Assembly: GCA_963678705.1 (NCBI GenBank)
Contig: OY783205.1
Location: 13,268,001 to 13,332,000, forward strand
Direction: 5' to 3'
DNA length: 64,000 nucleotides
Source: Panorpa germanica
Lineage: Eukaryota; Arthropoda; Insecta; Mecoptera; Panorpidae
The notes below the pieces were generated by a model. That model saw nothing but the letters and a program-made list of their open reading frames with translations. It ran no database searches and was not told the origin of the DNA. Made by a program: the position numbers and the translations under genes. Each line of letters starts with the position of its first letter. The first letter of the stretch is position 1. Shown here in pieces: positions 1 to 10,659 of this stretch.

Positions 1-590
1 AGTAGTTCGTTGAAGAAGACTTTGTAAGAGACGCCATAATTGAAAATCTGAAAATATAATTGAAATATATATTGGCATAGTATTATTTTCAGTAAATGCA
101 AAATATAAAATTTATTGGAAAGCAACAAAATATTGTACATGAGGAGACAAAAAACTACACCTACAGGAAATACTGAAAAAAAAAACTTAGTTGAACTAAC
201 AAAGCCATCGTCGTTACAAAGTTACTCAAATAATTAAGTTGCCTAAGCCAGGAAAACTATGAACCAAGAGAACATTTTATAGCCTAGTTTGATTACTAGT
301 GATTTGTAAAACATTTTTAAACATTACTCCTGTAATATCTTAAATGGATAGAGTAAGAACAATTTAGATGAGATAACCAATTTCATTTTAGGAATAAATA
401 TTTATTTTATTTTATAAAAAGTAAACAAATTGACCAAAAAACCGCAATAACGTGAAATGTTAAATAGACTTTACAAGTACACATTATGCGACAATATTGA
501 GAATAAGAATAACACTTGCAGAGGATACAGCCAAAAGAAGCAACAAATAATAATAGGACAAGGAAATGGTGAATTAAATTAAATGAGAAC
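1..590. other. No gene recognised
   Basis: AT-rich sequence. I see no open frame, RNA gene or transposon end that I can support here. Confidence 0.5.
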
Positions 591-593
591 AAA

Positions 594-920
594 TTGGTAC
601 ACGTCAGCTTTACTGTCAAAAAACTACTTACCAGGAGTGACCTGGAAGACCGTAATGTCAAGTTCCGTGAACTAGCTGACACCTTAAAGATATCAGAAGA
701 CAGAGTATTCACTATTTTAAATGAACATTTGTTTATTAGAAAGCTTATTTGCCCACTGTTGAACAAAAAGAATAATGTGTTAATGATTCAGACCGCTGTT
801 TGCAACCGTTTAGGTGATTCACTACACTTCACAGTCAAAGAGTCAGTCAGCTGAATGGAAAGCAACCGCTGAAAATCGTCCGAAGTGACGGATCCGCATG
901 GACTCTAATAGTCTAAAATT
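594..920 (+). pseudogene. mariner transposase remnant
   Basis: The translation contains LEDRNVKFRELADTLKISED followed by RVFTILNEHLFIRKL, which matches the second helix-turn-helix region of mariner transposases (typically DRRLKVREIAD...ERV..ILHEELGMRKL). Further on, in another frame, HYTSQSKSQSAEW and KATAENRPK match the mariner stretch that begins HHYTPESK..S.EW. The catalytic core after that is not recognisable. Two frames and an in-frame TGA are needed to follow the homology, so this is a dead fragment of a cut-and-paste transposon of the IS630-Tc1-mariner group. No terminal inverted repeats were found. The family assignment rests on remembered motifs. Confidence 0.8.
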
Positions 921-1364
921 CGACTCTTAAGTTTTTTAATCAAAATACGATTTATTCTACAGATAATTATTGATAGAGAAATATGCTTCTGACGATTTGC
1001 CTATCAAAATATAGCCGCAAGTGTATTTAAGTAAAATTCAATACTCCAATTTTTTTAAATTATTTTGTTTACTTGATTTGAAGATAAAATATTATTATTA
1101 TTATAATTCATTTGAATGAGAGATATGTAAAAAAGTAATAAAATGATGCTGTAGTTTCTCACTTGGCCGCAACCTCTTTCCAATCAGGTGTAAACAGATA
1201 TAACTTCGTTAAATCAGTAATTGATAAAATTAATTCTGCATTTGATTTTTTAAGGAAACATGTAGCGCTAACAACTATTTTAAAATGCACTAACATATTA
1301 GATTCTGAGTCCTAATACCAGCGGTATTTATGTTGTACCTCTATATATGTGTGAACTACACTGC
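921..1364. other. No gene recognised
   Basis: AT-rich spacer between the mariner scrap and the next transposon. It may include the missing back part of the mariner copy, but nothing could be aligned by eye. Confidence 0.4.
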
Positions 1365-3413
1365 TATAGTCAAAGTTACGATAGTTCGGCAAGAGTCATA
1401 CTTTAAAAGTTCAGCTGCATAAAGCTACGACACATTACAAAAGCATTGTCTCACTCTTATTACTATAATATATATGGGAGTGAAAACGATAAAAAAATCA
1501 CCAGTTGTCTGATATGCTAAGTATAGACTGATGTATAAAGTATAATGTAGACATTTGTATGTCTGTGTTTATTTTGTAAACAAATTTAAATTTATCAAAT
1601 TTATTTATTGTAATAGAACGAACTGTCAAATATTATAATATTATGAGCATATAAAGTGCGGAAATGTTTAGAACTTTGAAAAGAAAGCATTGCGATATTT
1701 TGAAAATGATGGACCAACATTATTGCCGTTAACATTTATAATATTGGTAAAGTTAAACATAAATATTGGATTATTATTCAAATATTACTTAAAGCCGCAA
1801 TAGAACTACAATTTCGGATTGGCGTGGATAATTGAAGTCCTACAGTAAAAACATTTTCTATACGTGAAGAGGACAGCAGAAGCATGTAGTATAGTAGAAA
1901 AATTACTGTGAGTGTCAGTTGATGCTGGTTTGGGGATCCATTTCTCCACAGAAAACACGTAATCGTGTCAAAGCTAAGTCAGAGGATGTAGATGGATTTT
2001 TTAAAGATGCCGTAATAAGCGATTTATTTATGAGAGGAATTTTCAATGTAAGAATATATTTAGATGCATGCACTTAAAAAGTATTTTGAAAACTAATTTC
2101 AGTAGAGAATGCGCCACTAATATTTTCAACAAAGTATCAGATATTGGATTACCATCATATGAATACGGAATTGTTCAAGAAATGGTTTAAAGAACAACTT
2201 ATTAACAAATTACAAGAGACATTCTTAATGATCATGGATAACGCAACATACATTCCAAATAATATTGTTATAAAAATATTGGAAACCCTACCTAATACAA
2301 CATGGAAAAAAATGATTTGCTTATTTATCTTCAAAAAAATAATATCTCAACAACATCAGAAAGGCTAAAAATCGAACTTTAGTTTTTGCTAAAGAAAACC
2401 GACTATCAAATGTGTATGAAAGGACCGTGGTCCTAAGAAGCCCGTGAAGTATTAATAAAAACATGTATATGAAATTCACAGCATCGCAAAGGAACATGGT
2501 CATAAAGCATTGCGTTTCTACCTTATCACTGCGATTTCAATGCCATTGACTTAGTATAGACTAACTATAAAGAATTTTATATCAAAAACATTGGCAGAAA
2601 AGGACTGAAAAATGAAAATGTTTTATGTATGTGGCAAGAATCGTTAAATAGTGTGAATGCGGCACATTGGACTAATTGCATAAAGACTGTAGAAAACATG
2701 TTGCAATGCTGGGATATTATAAAAAGGTAAGACCGAAGATTTTTTTTGTTATACAAATAGGAGATCCTAACAATGAGAGAGATAGTAATTAAAGAGGACT
2801 TGGTAATAATTCTTATTTAACAGCGTTCTAGTAATGACGGCTTCTTAGAATGTTGGCAGTATCTATAGTGTCGTCACCTTACATATATGAGCTGCTTCAT
2901 AAGTTTTATTATTATAAGCGTATAATTAATTTAATTGTTGAAACAATCAAATCTGGGAACATGCAGCGCTCGTCAAGTGATTAAATACGAACACAGCAGT
3001 CTTACGTCAAGTTCATTTCTTTGAGCTATTGTGCCATCATTAATAATTGTACATATTACATTATAAACAAATATATAAAGAAATATAAATAAGAATTAAT
3101 TTTAAACTCAGTTATTTGTTATTTACAAAAGTAACATGCATTACAAATATTTTATATGTATAAATATTAATTAATAAATAAGAAGTGCATGACAACTAAA
3201 TCTTTAATAAGTTAATTTAGTAAAAAATAGTTAATTTCAATATGAATCATTTCTATACATATATTTTTTTAAATTATTTCACAATAGCTCTCATAGATGA
3301 CATAGATGATAAAATATATTTTGCTGTATAATAAGAGAAATACGTTCATCAAATCTTAATCCAGGCATTCCCTAGCCATACGTCATCGCCGATCTATCCT
3401 AATTTTGACTATA
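1365..3413 (+). mobile_element. IS630-Tc1-mariner-group transposon with both ends
   Basis: The left end reads TATAGTCAAAGTTACGATAG and continues TTCGGC. Near 3378-3413 the inverted partner reads GCCGATCTATCCTAATTTTG followed by ACTATA. Each end lies beside TA, the target duplication of the Tc1-mariner group. The roughly 2.05 kb between them includes a decayed DDE transposase in the same orientation. A reversed copy of the first half lies at 17692-18222, and two MITEs at 5947 and 16211 share these ends. The element is old: its transposase is degraded and the terminal repeats differ at several positions. Confidence 0.75.
1978..2560 (+). pseudogene. DDE transposase remnant of the 1365-3413 transposon
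   Basis: In order, the translation shows EDVDGFFKDAVI, then LIFSTKYQILDYHHMNTELF, KKWFKEQLINKL, MIMDNATYIPNN (second catalytic Asp region), and finally AKEHGHKALR and PYHCDFNAIDLV (third catalytic acidic region; most relatives have PYHC.LNPIE). This matches a DDE transposase group common in insects and cnidarians. About 104 codons separate the second and third acidic positions (2237 to 2548), far more than the 34-41 of classic Tc1 or mariner. Frameshifts lie between the DYHH block and the HGHKAL block and again before PYHC, and the final acidic residue is D rather than E. A possible 53-base intron lies at 2049-2101. Confidence 0.75.
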
Positions 3414-3895
3414 CCTCACAATTTTATGATTGTGAGAGTACATAATCAAATTGACTTTGATAATAACTGATGAATAAACACTACTAATACTATTAATACT
3501 AATAATATTTTATGTTTCTACAAAATTATTATTTTGTTGTGCAACTTTGTCTTATATATTTTGTCGTGTCTTATATTAATTATTTTGGTGATATTAAAAC
3601 ATATTTTCATACTTTTTTCATATATACAAATTAGAACAATGACAAAACTCGGAAAGTATAGCACTTGTCTAAGAATCTAACAAGAATGCAAAGTATTCTG
3701 GCGTAAATGATTCTATACATATCTTTTGTGAGGCCGAGATCACTTTTGCGTGTGCGATTAATCGTGCTGTCAACGCATATGTGGACCGAACGATACCTCG
3801 AACATGGCCAAATCATATATTCAGATGTTTTTTTTTATTTCCGAATTCGAGGCGATTCCTACAACAAAGTCATATTCGCCTGAAGTTAATTTATT
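3414..3895. other. No gene recognised
   Basis: AT-rich spacer with short repeats of the form ACTAATACTATTAATACTAATA around 3480-3510. No supported feature. Confidence 0.4.
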
Positions 3896-5030
3896 TTAAT
3901 TAAATTTGGTTTTTTTTTTGTTTATATCATTAAGGAATTCTAGCACTTTTAGAATTTTTTCTGTATTGTCTGAAAGTATGGCCCTTAGTTCACCACTGAT
4001 GTTGTGTTTTGTTCGTTGCGTTTGATATTGTGGGCAGGTTACTAGTAGATGATGAACTGTTATTTATATCTGACAGTTTCTGCACTGCAGAGCTATTGTT
4101 TTACCGATTAAATATTGATGCATCAATCTTGTATGTCCTGTTCTTAGTCTGAAGATGTTTTTTTCGAATTGTCTATTGCTTTGATAAGAAGTTAACCACT
4201 TGTTTGTATTTTCCTTAATTAATCTCAATTTGTTGTTAGTCATTTGCGTCCAGCACTGGTTTTGAATTTTCCTCATACCCTTTTTATACCATTCTATTAA
4301 GTTTAAGTGTAATATGTCAGAGACTGGAGTTCCTTCTATAGCAGCCAACTTGGCGGCTTCATCTGCTGACTCGTTCCCCGATATAAGACAATAGCCAGGT
4401 ATCCACATCAGTTTAATGTTGTTTTTCTTTAAAATGCATAGATTAACTTGTATATTTGTAACGATAGGGTTGCTTTTTGTGTTTATATTATTAGTGATAG
4501 CTATTATAGCACTATGTGAGTCACTGCATATTATAATGTTTTTCAAGTTTTTATTTATAATGTACTTTATTAAGAAGCTTATTGCCAAGAGGTTAGCTGT
4601 ATAATTGCTGTATAAGCTGTATTATATTGTTAATATTTATGAGTTTAAGTTGAAAACTGTTTTGGTCTGTTATATGAGCGCACCCCATTGTATCTGGTTT
4701 TTGATCCATCTGTATATATTATTTTATAATTTTTGTGGTTGTCATTAATTTCGTTAAACAGTTGTTTATATATCTCTGGTGAAGTGATACGTTTCCTTAA
4801 GTGGGCTAGATTATTTATATTATTAACTGAGACTAGATTCCTTGGGGTAATCTATTTTGAACAGGTAACTTTATCGTGTCTGATAAGGTATCTATATTTA
4901 TGTTTACTTCTGCTGTTATATCTTTTCGGATGTTTTGATCTGTTATATTTACCGAGACTAAGGTTTTCTCAATTTATACTTCTTCAGTATTTGGCCGAGA
5001 CAGACGTGAATCAAGTTAATAGTAATTAGA
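3896..5030 (-). pseudogene. LINE ORF2 C-terminus with RNase H domain (I-like)
   Basis: On the minus strand, HLRKRITSPEIYKQLF leads into IYTDGSKT, the first RNase H motif (about 4710), followed by the IICSDSHSAI motif, LMWIPGYCLISGNESADEAAK and a C-terminal tail HTRLMHQYLIG...CRNC. The tail then continues in another frame as VHHLLVTCPQYQTQRTKH and ends at a stop at 3896-3898. The TDGS, SDS and WIPG...GNE.AD.AAK set is diagnostic of the RNase H found in I, R1 and related LINEs, and the closing cysteine/histidine tail fits. The reverse transcriptase upstream is missing. At least two frameshifts interrupt it. The longest clean stretch is 4064-4588. Confidence 0.85.
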
Positions 5031-5946
5031 TATTGAAATTAATTTATTTTAAAAATAATATTATAAAATAATTAAGAGACCTAAAATTTTGATTTACTTG
5101 TTACTTTAAAAAACTTTTAAAAATATGTATTAAATACTGAATTCACCCGTTTACAGCCTATGAAAGGATTTTTTTAATATAAATTATCAAGACCTTCGAA
5201 AATATTCTAAAAAGTTGTATTAAAGTAATTGTACGGTAAATGTATACCCTCTGGTAATAAAATACCATAATATTTGATCGAAAGAAGGGAATTAGTATCA
5301 TATGTTAAAAAGTCAACGCGGTGCGCTGAAGGTCCATCTCACTGTGTTTAGATCTTTATCCGTGCGCATGAGCATGAGTAAGACATATATGAGTGTTATA
5401 TTGACCTCTCAATAATCGAGTTTATATTAATTTTAAACGATGCCACCCTTAGTCGTGATTAACAATAAAATTATGTCTGCAATCGATGAATATTTATCGT
5501 GTCCCGAGCATGAGGAGGCTAATATAAAGATTGTATTCCATGTTTATTAAGTAATAAAAAGTTAATCAATTAATTGTTTCAGAATTTTGTAACATTTTAA
5601 AAATATATTCTTTGTTCAATTCTTTCAAGCATTAGGCTCATATACCATGTGCCTAATGTAATGATCTGCAAAAGATTGTGCGTTTACCGACAGTCAATCA
5701 GTTAGGCAGAATACAATAAAAATACTCTAATGCGTTGTAGAGTTTTAAAAATAGCATCTTTCTATATGATTGTCGGATTAGTTTGGGTCATAGAAGTTCA
5801 ATAGGTTTACTACACTCATGTTTAAAAGACATCAACTTATGAATGAAAATATATGAACGTAGGATGTCACACTGGTGTGGCACGTACTGATAAGGCTACT
5901 CAAATTGCTGTTGTTATAACACATCATTTTATTAAAAATATATGTA
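5031..5946. other. No gene recognised
   Basis: AT-rich, with an isolated GC-richer patch at 5308-5400 that I could not assign to any family. Confidence 0.4.
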
Positions 5947-6129
5947 TAGTTCAAATTACGAGAGTTCGCCGGCGACCCATACTTAAAACTAAAAAGCATT
6001 GACACACTTACTTTTCTAGAATGTATATAGAAAAGAAAAAGATAAAATTCATTATCGTATTATAGATTTATACCGCTCTTATAACCTATTTTAAGTACAA
6101 GTAGCCGCCGAACTATCGTAATTTGGCTA
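5947..6129. mobile_element. MITE, TA-flanked, ends like the 1365-3413 transposon
   Basis: The left end TAGTTCAAATTACGAGAGTT plus CGCCGGCGAC and the right end GTAGCCGCCGAACTATCGTA plus ATTTGGCTA are inverted repeats of about 35 bases. TA lies on both sides. The 183-bp element has no coding capacity. Its interior is the reverse complement of the interior of the MITE at 16211-16424, so the two belong to one family. Confidence 0.85.
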
Positions 6130-6704
6130 TATATGTTTGTTTAAATTTTATCAAATACATATATACCATACTATGCGATGGGGCTATTACTTTTTTAAAT
6201 ATTTGTAAACCAAGTAGGTGTTAAGTTAGCATAATTAATTGAATATAATAAGTAGTAATAATTACAAAACTTACTGTTGTTAATAATAGTATAACACAAT
6301 TTTGAAACAGTATTGCATAATATGGTGAAATAGTACTTTTATTAGGAATAATGAACGACTACATTCAACAAACGAAGCGATCTGTGGTTTCGCCGTGACA
6401 GGCGCAATGTTGCCTTCAAATCTGTTTGCTGTGCGATCAATTCTACAGACTCAAACAAACTATACGAACCGTGGCGACAATGCACGAAACGTGCGCACGA
6501 AAACATACGAACCGCACGAATAATAGGTGGGGAACAAACAACGAACAACGAACCATATGAACGTATGATCATAGAGCTGAGGAGCGGACAAGGTTATAGG
6601 AACTCATATTGGGACTATGGTACTATATTTTATACGAAACTTTTTATATGGACTTGACTGTACATATTTTTGACAGACGCCAGTTACTAATTCTGGGAGC
6701 GTTA
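6130..6704. other. No gene; CGAAC-rich patch
   Basis: AT-rich spacer. Between about 6460 and 6560 the motif CGAAC or ACGAAC occurs repeatedly in a degenerate array, giving a locally GC-richer tract. No gene is supported. Confidence 0.4.
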
Positions 6705-6881
6705 ATAGTCCAGTTATAAGCTTAAATTAGGTAAGAATCTCGGAATTCGAGATACCCAGCTGTAAGTCTGTAAATACTTGTATATTGACACCCCAAAAGT
6801 TGTCTCAAAACCTACATATGGTAGGGTGTACGCAACTATTAAATTTCAAGGTCAAAGGTCACAAAAATCGGTTTTTTGCGC

Positions 6882-7648
6882 TGGTTGAGTTTGGACCTAT
6901 TTATCTATATAAGCTTGAGATTGGCTTATTTGCGATGTTGACGGTATCCAATTTCTCAGATTGATGGATTGCTTCTAACTCCTTTGATAGCGATGGATTG
7001 CGCCAAAGTTTCTCGAAGGACCTTTTTGTTATTAAATAATTAATAACAATTTTTTATTTCTTGGTTTAAATCAAATAGCAGCAAAACACTAGTAATTTAC
7101 ATAAAACATTTATTATACGAATACACTTGACGAATTACAATAATTGAAAATTAAATGAATAACTGTATATATCAATGATACTGTGATACAATTCACTATT
7201 AAAATCTTCTTATAATTTATCAAACTGTTGAAAGTTGGAGCTGATATTTTAGATGTTTACTGTTCTAATTGATAGCTAATAATTAAATATTTAGTGATGT
7301 TTATTGTATGAAGTTTGAGTTAATAATTTAAAGATATTTAGTGATGTTTACTGTATGAAGTTTGAGTTAATAATGATTATTTTAATAGTGTTTTATCAGT
7401 ACATTGATAGAAAGAATGCATTTGGCAGGCCAGCTGTGTGACCTTGGTACAGACTTGTACAATGCCAGAGTAATAACAATAGCTTTGTTAATTTATTCAA
7501 TAACAAAGAAAAATAAATTATTTGGTTAAACAAAAGAATTATTACAAAACTTAAGAGCTAAAAATATACAAAATTATATTCTAATGAAATACATTAAGAA
7601 CGTGAAATATCTATATAAATATATAGGTTGTGCATGCGTTCTTAACCA
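6882..7648 (-). repeat. 3' LTR of the BEL/Pao element
   Basis: Matches 11902-12668 base for base as far as I compared. It contains an internal tandem duplication of about 44 bases (around 7285-7370) built on TATTTAGTGATGTTTA, kept in both LTRs. Confidence 0.9.
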
Positions 7649-7856
7649 TACTCCCGCGCGTTGAAAATTGTAAGATTCATCTTGATTTTCAACTGATGTT
7701 CTGTAATAAGTAGCGGAACGAGATATTGCACTAGACGCTGGTTTTTCCCTTAGCTGTCTTGATAGTGGCTGCTCGAGTCGCTGAAATTTCACTAACACTT
7801 AATTTCACTTAGCTATCCAACATCCATTGCGATGGAGGAAAATTTGGCTTCTTGAT

Positions 7857-10598
7857 TCAGACCAAAGCTCCTTGCTGCGGTACAGCATCCTTTGACATTT
7901 TCCACTTCACGAGCTGATTACAGCGTCCTAAGTATTTGCTTGACCATTGTTTCCAACAACTTTGAACAAAGTCTTGAAATTGTGAGAAGCGCTGCGTTCG
8001 GCTTAATTTGATTAGAGCGTCCTCTGCAGGAGCGATTCTTGTGATCTGCCGTCCTAATAAGAGGTGTCCAGGTGTGAAGGGAATTAGGTCATTGGGATTA
8101 TTGGAAGCGGGAAAAAAGGGATGGAAATTGAGGATTGCCTCAATTTGAGTTTCCAGTGTACAAGTGTCTTTGAAGTTGGTATGATAATTTAAGTTCGTTA
8201 GTTTGGCAAGTGGATAACAATGTAAAATACTGTATTTAAAACAGTCAGGTTCAGATTGCCATTTAACGATTAAAATTTTGAAATATTCTATACCTCCTGG
8301 GTCGATATAGAAAAGTTTGTCAATTATGATATTGCAGTTAATAGATTTAAAATAAATACAAGAACCATATGCATTTTTTAACACATCACAAAAACCATGA
8401 ATTTCAAATGTTTTGGAATTCTTGATTAATGATTTTTGTGGTATGGATGCATTGTTTAAGGTCGGTAATTGCTTTATTAAAGGAGTCCATGTTTTTACTG
8501 AATATTCTGGAATTTCAACATTCCAGTGTAGATTTGTTAGCCTTACTTGTTGTCTCAATAGCATAAACGGTTTGACGTAGGGTGATAATAATCCATGTGG
8601 ATCAAAGATTTTGGCAATGAAAATTTTGAAAGGCTCTAAGCCTGCGTGATCTATAATAAAAGGTTGGTCTTGAATATTGTTGTCTAAATCAAATAAAATA
8701 ATGGGATCATTCGACATCCATTTTCGTAAATAAGATCCTGCACTACTTAATGTTTCTAATGTTTTAATACAGCGGAGCTTGAGTTCTGATAGATCATTTG
8801 ATCCAGTCAGAAGCTTATCAACATATGAATCATTAAGGGTGGTGTTTGTGGCATATGGATGTGAATTTAAAAATAATAATTTAGACCTTGTATGTAATTT
8901 AATTAACCATAGTTGTTGTATCATTAATTTGCATGGTATGTCACAAGGCAATTGTAATGCGAGTGGATCCAAGGTTCTAGCTATTAATGATAAAACATTT
9001 GCTTTGGTAAATTTCATAAGTATTTGAATTGAATTATGCAATTCCTTGACCGTAGAAATGCCGTTTGTCTTGTTTCTAGAATTTTGAATGAAACGTAAAT
9101 AGTATGTGGTGACGCTATTGATCGATTTAAAATTTAAAAATTTGTCAAATATAAAATTTGACTTGGCTATGGAGTAGTTTGACAGTAGGAATGATTTATG
9201 ATGTTTACTAGTAACACGCTTTCTTTGTGGTAAAAGGAAGGGTTTAGTAATTGCTGTTTTGGAATCTCCTATACCGTGATGCGGTAAAATATATGTAGGT
9301 TCGGATGAATTTTGAATAATGTTAGTGGTCATGTGACCTAATCGTATATATTCATGAATGAATGCAGAATACATAGATTTATATTGTTTATTTTTGTCAA
9401 ATTTTCTTTCTAATGAAAGAAATCGTTTGGTAGCTGTGGTTTTGGTATCCCCTAGAGCTGATGTGGGCAATTTTAATGGTAATGTAATTGCGAATCTACG
9501 ATCTGAATCGCGAGTAGTAGTTTTGCTACAATGATCATGGCATGCTTGTTCCTCTGAAGTTAAAGTTCTACATTTTTTAACAGACTCGCTTTCACAAACC
9601 TTGGGAAATTGAGTTTGTTCTTTAATAATTAAAGTGCCACATTCTTTAACATACTCGCTTTCACAAAGCTTGGGAATTTGAGTTTGCAAGGATGTGTGAT
9701 AATGATGCACATGATTGTTGTTGGTAGCAGATTTGTATTTAGTAACTATCCAACCCAGTGAAGTGTTTTGCAACTGCAATCGATCATTGGATAGTGTTGA
9801 TTTGCCTACGCGTAATAATTTCCAAAAAATATCAGCTCCTAACAATAAATCCACAGATTGTGGTTCGTTAAAACTAGGATCTGCTAGTTTTATTGTATGC
9901 GGTATTGATAGATTGACAATATCCAATGTGATGTGTGGGATTTTGTCGGTTATTGTGTCTGTAAGCAGACAATTTACAAAGGTTTTGTAATTGTTATTGG
10001 ATGAATGCAAAGTAATTTTTGCTTGATTATGAGTTTTAGCTTCGGAGTTATCAATTCCGGTAGCAACTACATCCGAATTTGTAGTGTGAATTTTTAATTT
10101 TTGTAATAAACCTTTGGTTATAAAACTTGATGGACTACCGTTATCCAGAAGCGCGCGTGCAGTAATTGTTTTTCCATTTTTGTCAGGAATGTTCACCAAA
10201 GCGGTTGATAACATAACTTGACTTTTCCGTTTGACTTGCGCTGTGAGTGTGCTGGAAGTGGCAGCTTTAGGAATTGAAGTGCTTGATGCTTCAATTAATT
10301 TAGACACTGAGATAATTTTATTGATTTTTGTGCCTATTTTAACGTATTGCATAAGAAAATCTGTATTTTCTTCATCAATGCGGTCTATTTCACCTTGATC
10401 CTCAGTTTGTTCATGCATTTGTTCATGAACTTTATTAATCGAAGCCATTAGTGGTTCCCATTGTTTATGAAGAAACTTTATATTTTCCACATCGTAAGTG
10501 GATGGATCTTTTATATCAACATTTTCGATGGCTTTACTGCATCGATTTAATGATGATTTAATACTATGTATTTTTGTAATTAAGGTTTTTAAAGACAT
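7857..10598 (-). CDS. BEL/Pao polyprotein, shortened, single open frame
   Basis: A 913-codon frame. In order: a short alpha-helical gag-like N-terminus (1-100); an aspartic-protease-like part with LLDNGSPSSFI near residue 150 and LLLGADIF near 250, followed by LGWIV, a typical BEL/Pao junction; a stretch with LERKFDKNKQY, EYIRLGHM and YILPHHG; reverse-transcriptase-derived sequence ending SSAGSYLRKW; the Pao peptidase-like block FDPHGLLSPYVKPF and IHGFCDVLKNAYGSCIYF; and an integrase C-terminal piece with FTPGHLLLGRQIT and QSCWKQWSSKYL. Sections of a normal gag-pol are not represented, so it is treated as an incomplete fossil, although the frame stays open. Two peptide units built on QxPKxCESExVKxC are tandemly repeated around residues 310-345. 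Confidence 0.85.
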   Translation of the reverse strand: MSLKTLITKIHSIKSSLNRCSKAIENVDIKDPSTYDVENIKFLHKQWEPLMASINKVHEQMHEQTEDQGEIDRIDEENTDFLMQYVKIGTKINKIISVSKLIEASSTSIPKAATSSTLTAQVKRKSQVMLSTALVNIPDKNGKTITARALLDNGSPSSFITKGLLQKLKIHTTNSDVVATGIDNSEAKTHNQAKITLHSSNNNYKTFVNCLLTDTITDKIPHITLDIVNLSIPHTIKLADPSFNEPQSVDLLLGADIFWKLLRVGKSTLSNDRLQLQNTSLGWIVTKYKSATNNNHVHHYHTSLQTQIPKLCESEYVKECGTLIIKEQTQFPKVCESESVKKCRTLTSEEQACHDHCSKTTTRDSDRRFAITLPLKLPTSALGDTKTTATKRFLSLERKFDKNKQYKSMYSAFIHEYIRLGHMTTNIIQNSSEPTYILPHHGIGDSKTAITKPFLLPQRKRVTSKHHKSFLLSNYSIAKSNFIFDKFLNFKSINSVTTYYLRFIQNSRNKTNGISTVKELHNSIQILMKFTKANVLSLIARTLDPLALQLPCDIPCKLMIQQLWLIKLHTRSKLLFLNSHPYATNTTLNDSYVDKLLTGSNDLSELKLRCIKTLETLSSAGSYLRKWMSNDPIILFDLDNNIQDQPFIIDHAGLEPFKIFIAKIFDPHGLLSPYVKPFMLLRQQVRLTNLHWNVEIPEYSVKTWTPLIKQLPTLNNASIPQKSLIKNSKTFEIHGFCDVLKNAYGSCIYFKSINCNIIIDKLFYIDPGGIEYFKILIVKWQSEPDCFKYSILHCYPLAKLTNLNYHTNFKDTCTLETQIEAILNFHPFFPASNNPNDLIPFTPGHLLLGRQITRIAPAEDALIKLSRTQRFSQFQDFVQSCWKQWSSKYLGRCNQLVKWKMSKDAVPQQGALV

Positions 10599-10659
10599 TG
10601 TGAATGTGACTTTAAAATCTCTATTGAATATTTTAAATATAATATTTAAAACTAATTGT

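Noticed and set aside
407-766. 119-codon minus-strand frame
   Set aside because: It overlaps the mariner remnant on the opposite strand and shows no family motif.
8779-9990. Plus-strand frames opposite the BEL/Pao polyprotein
   Set aside because: Shadows of the minus-strand gene with no recognisable motif.
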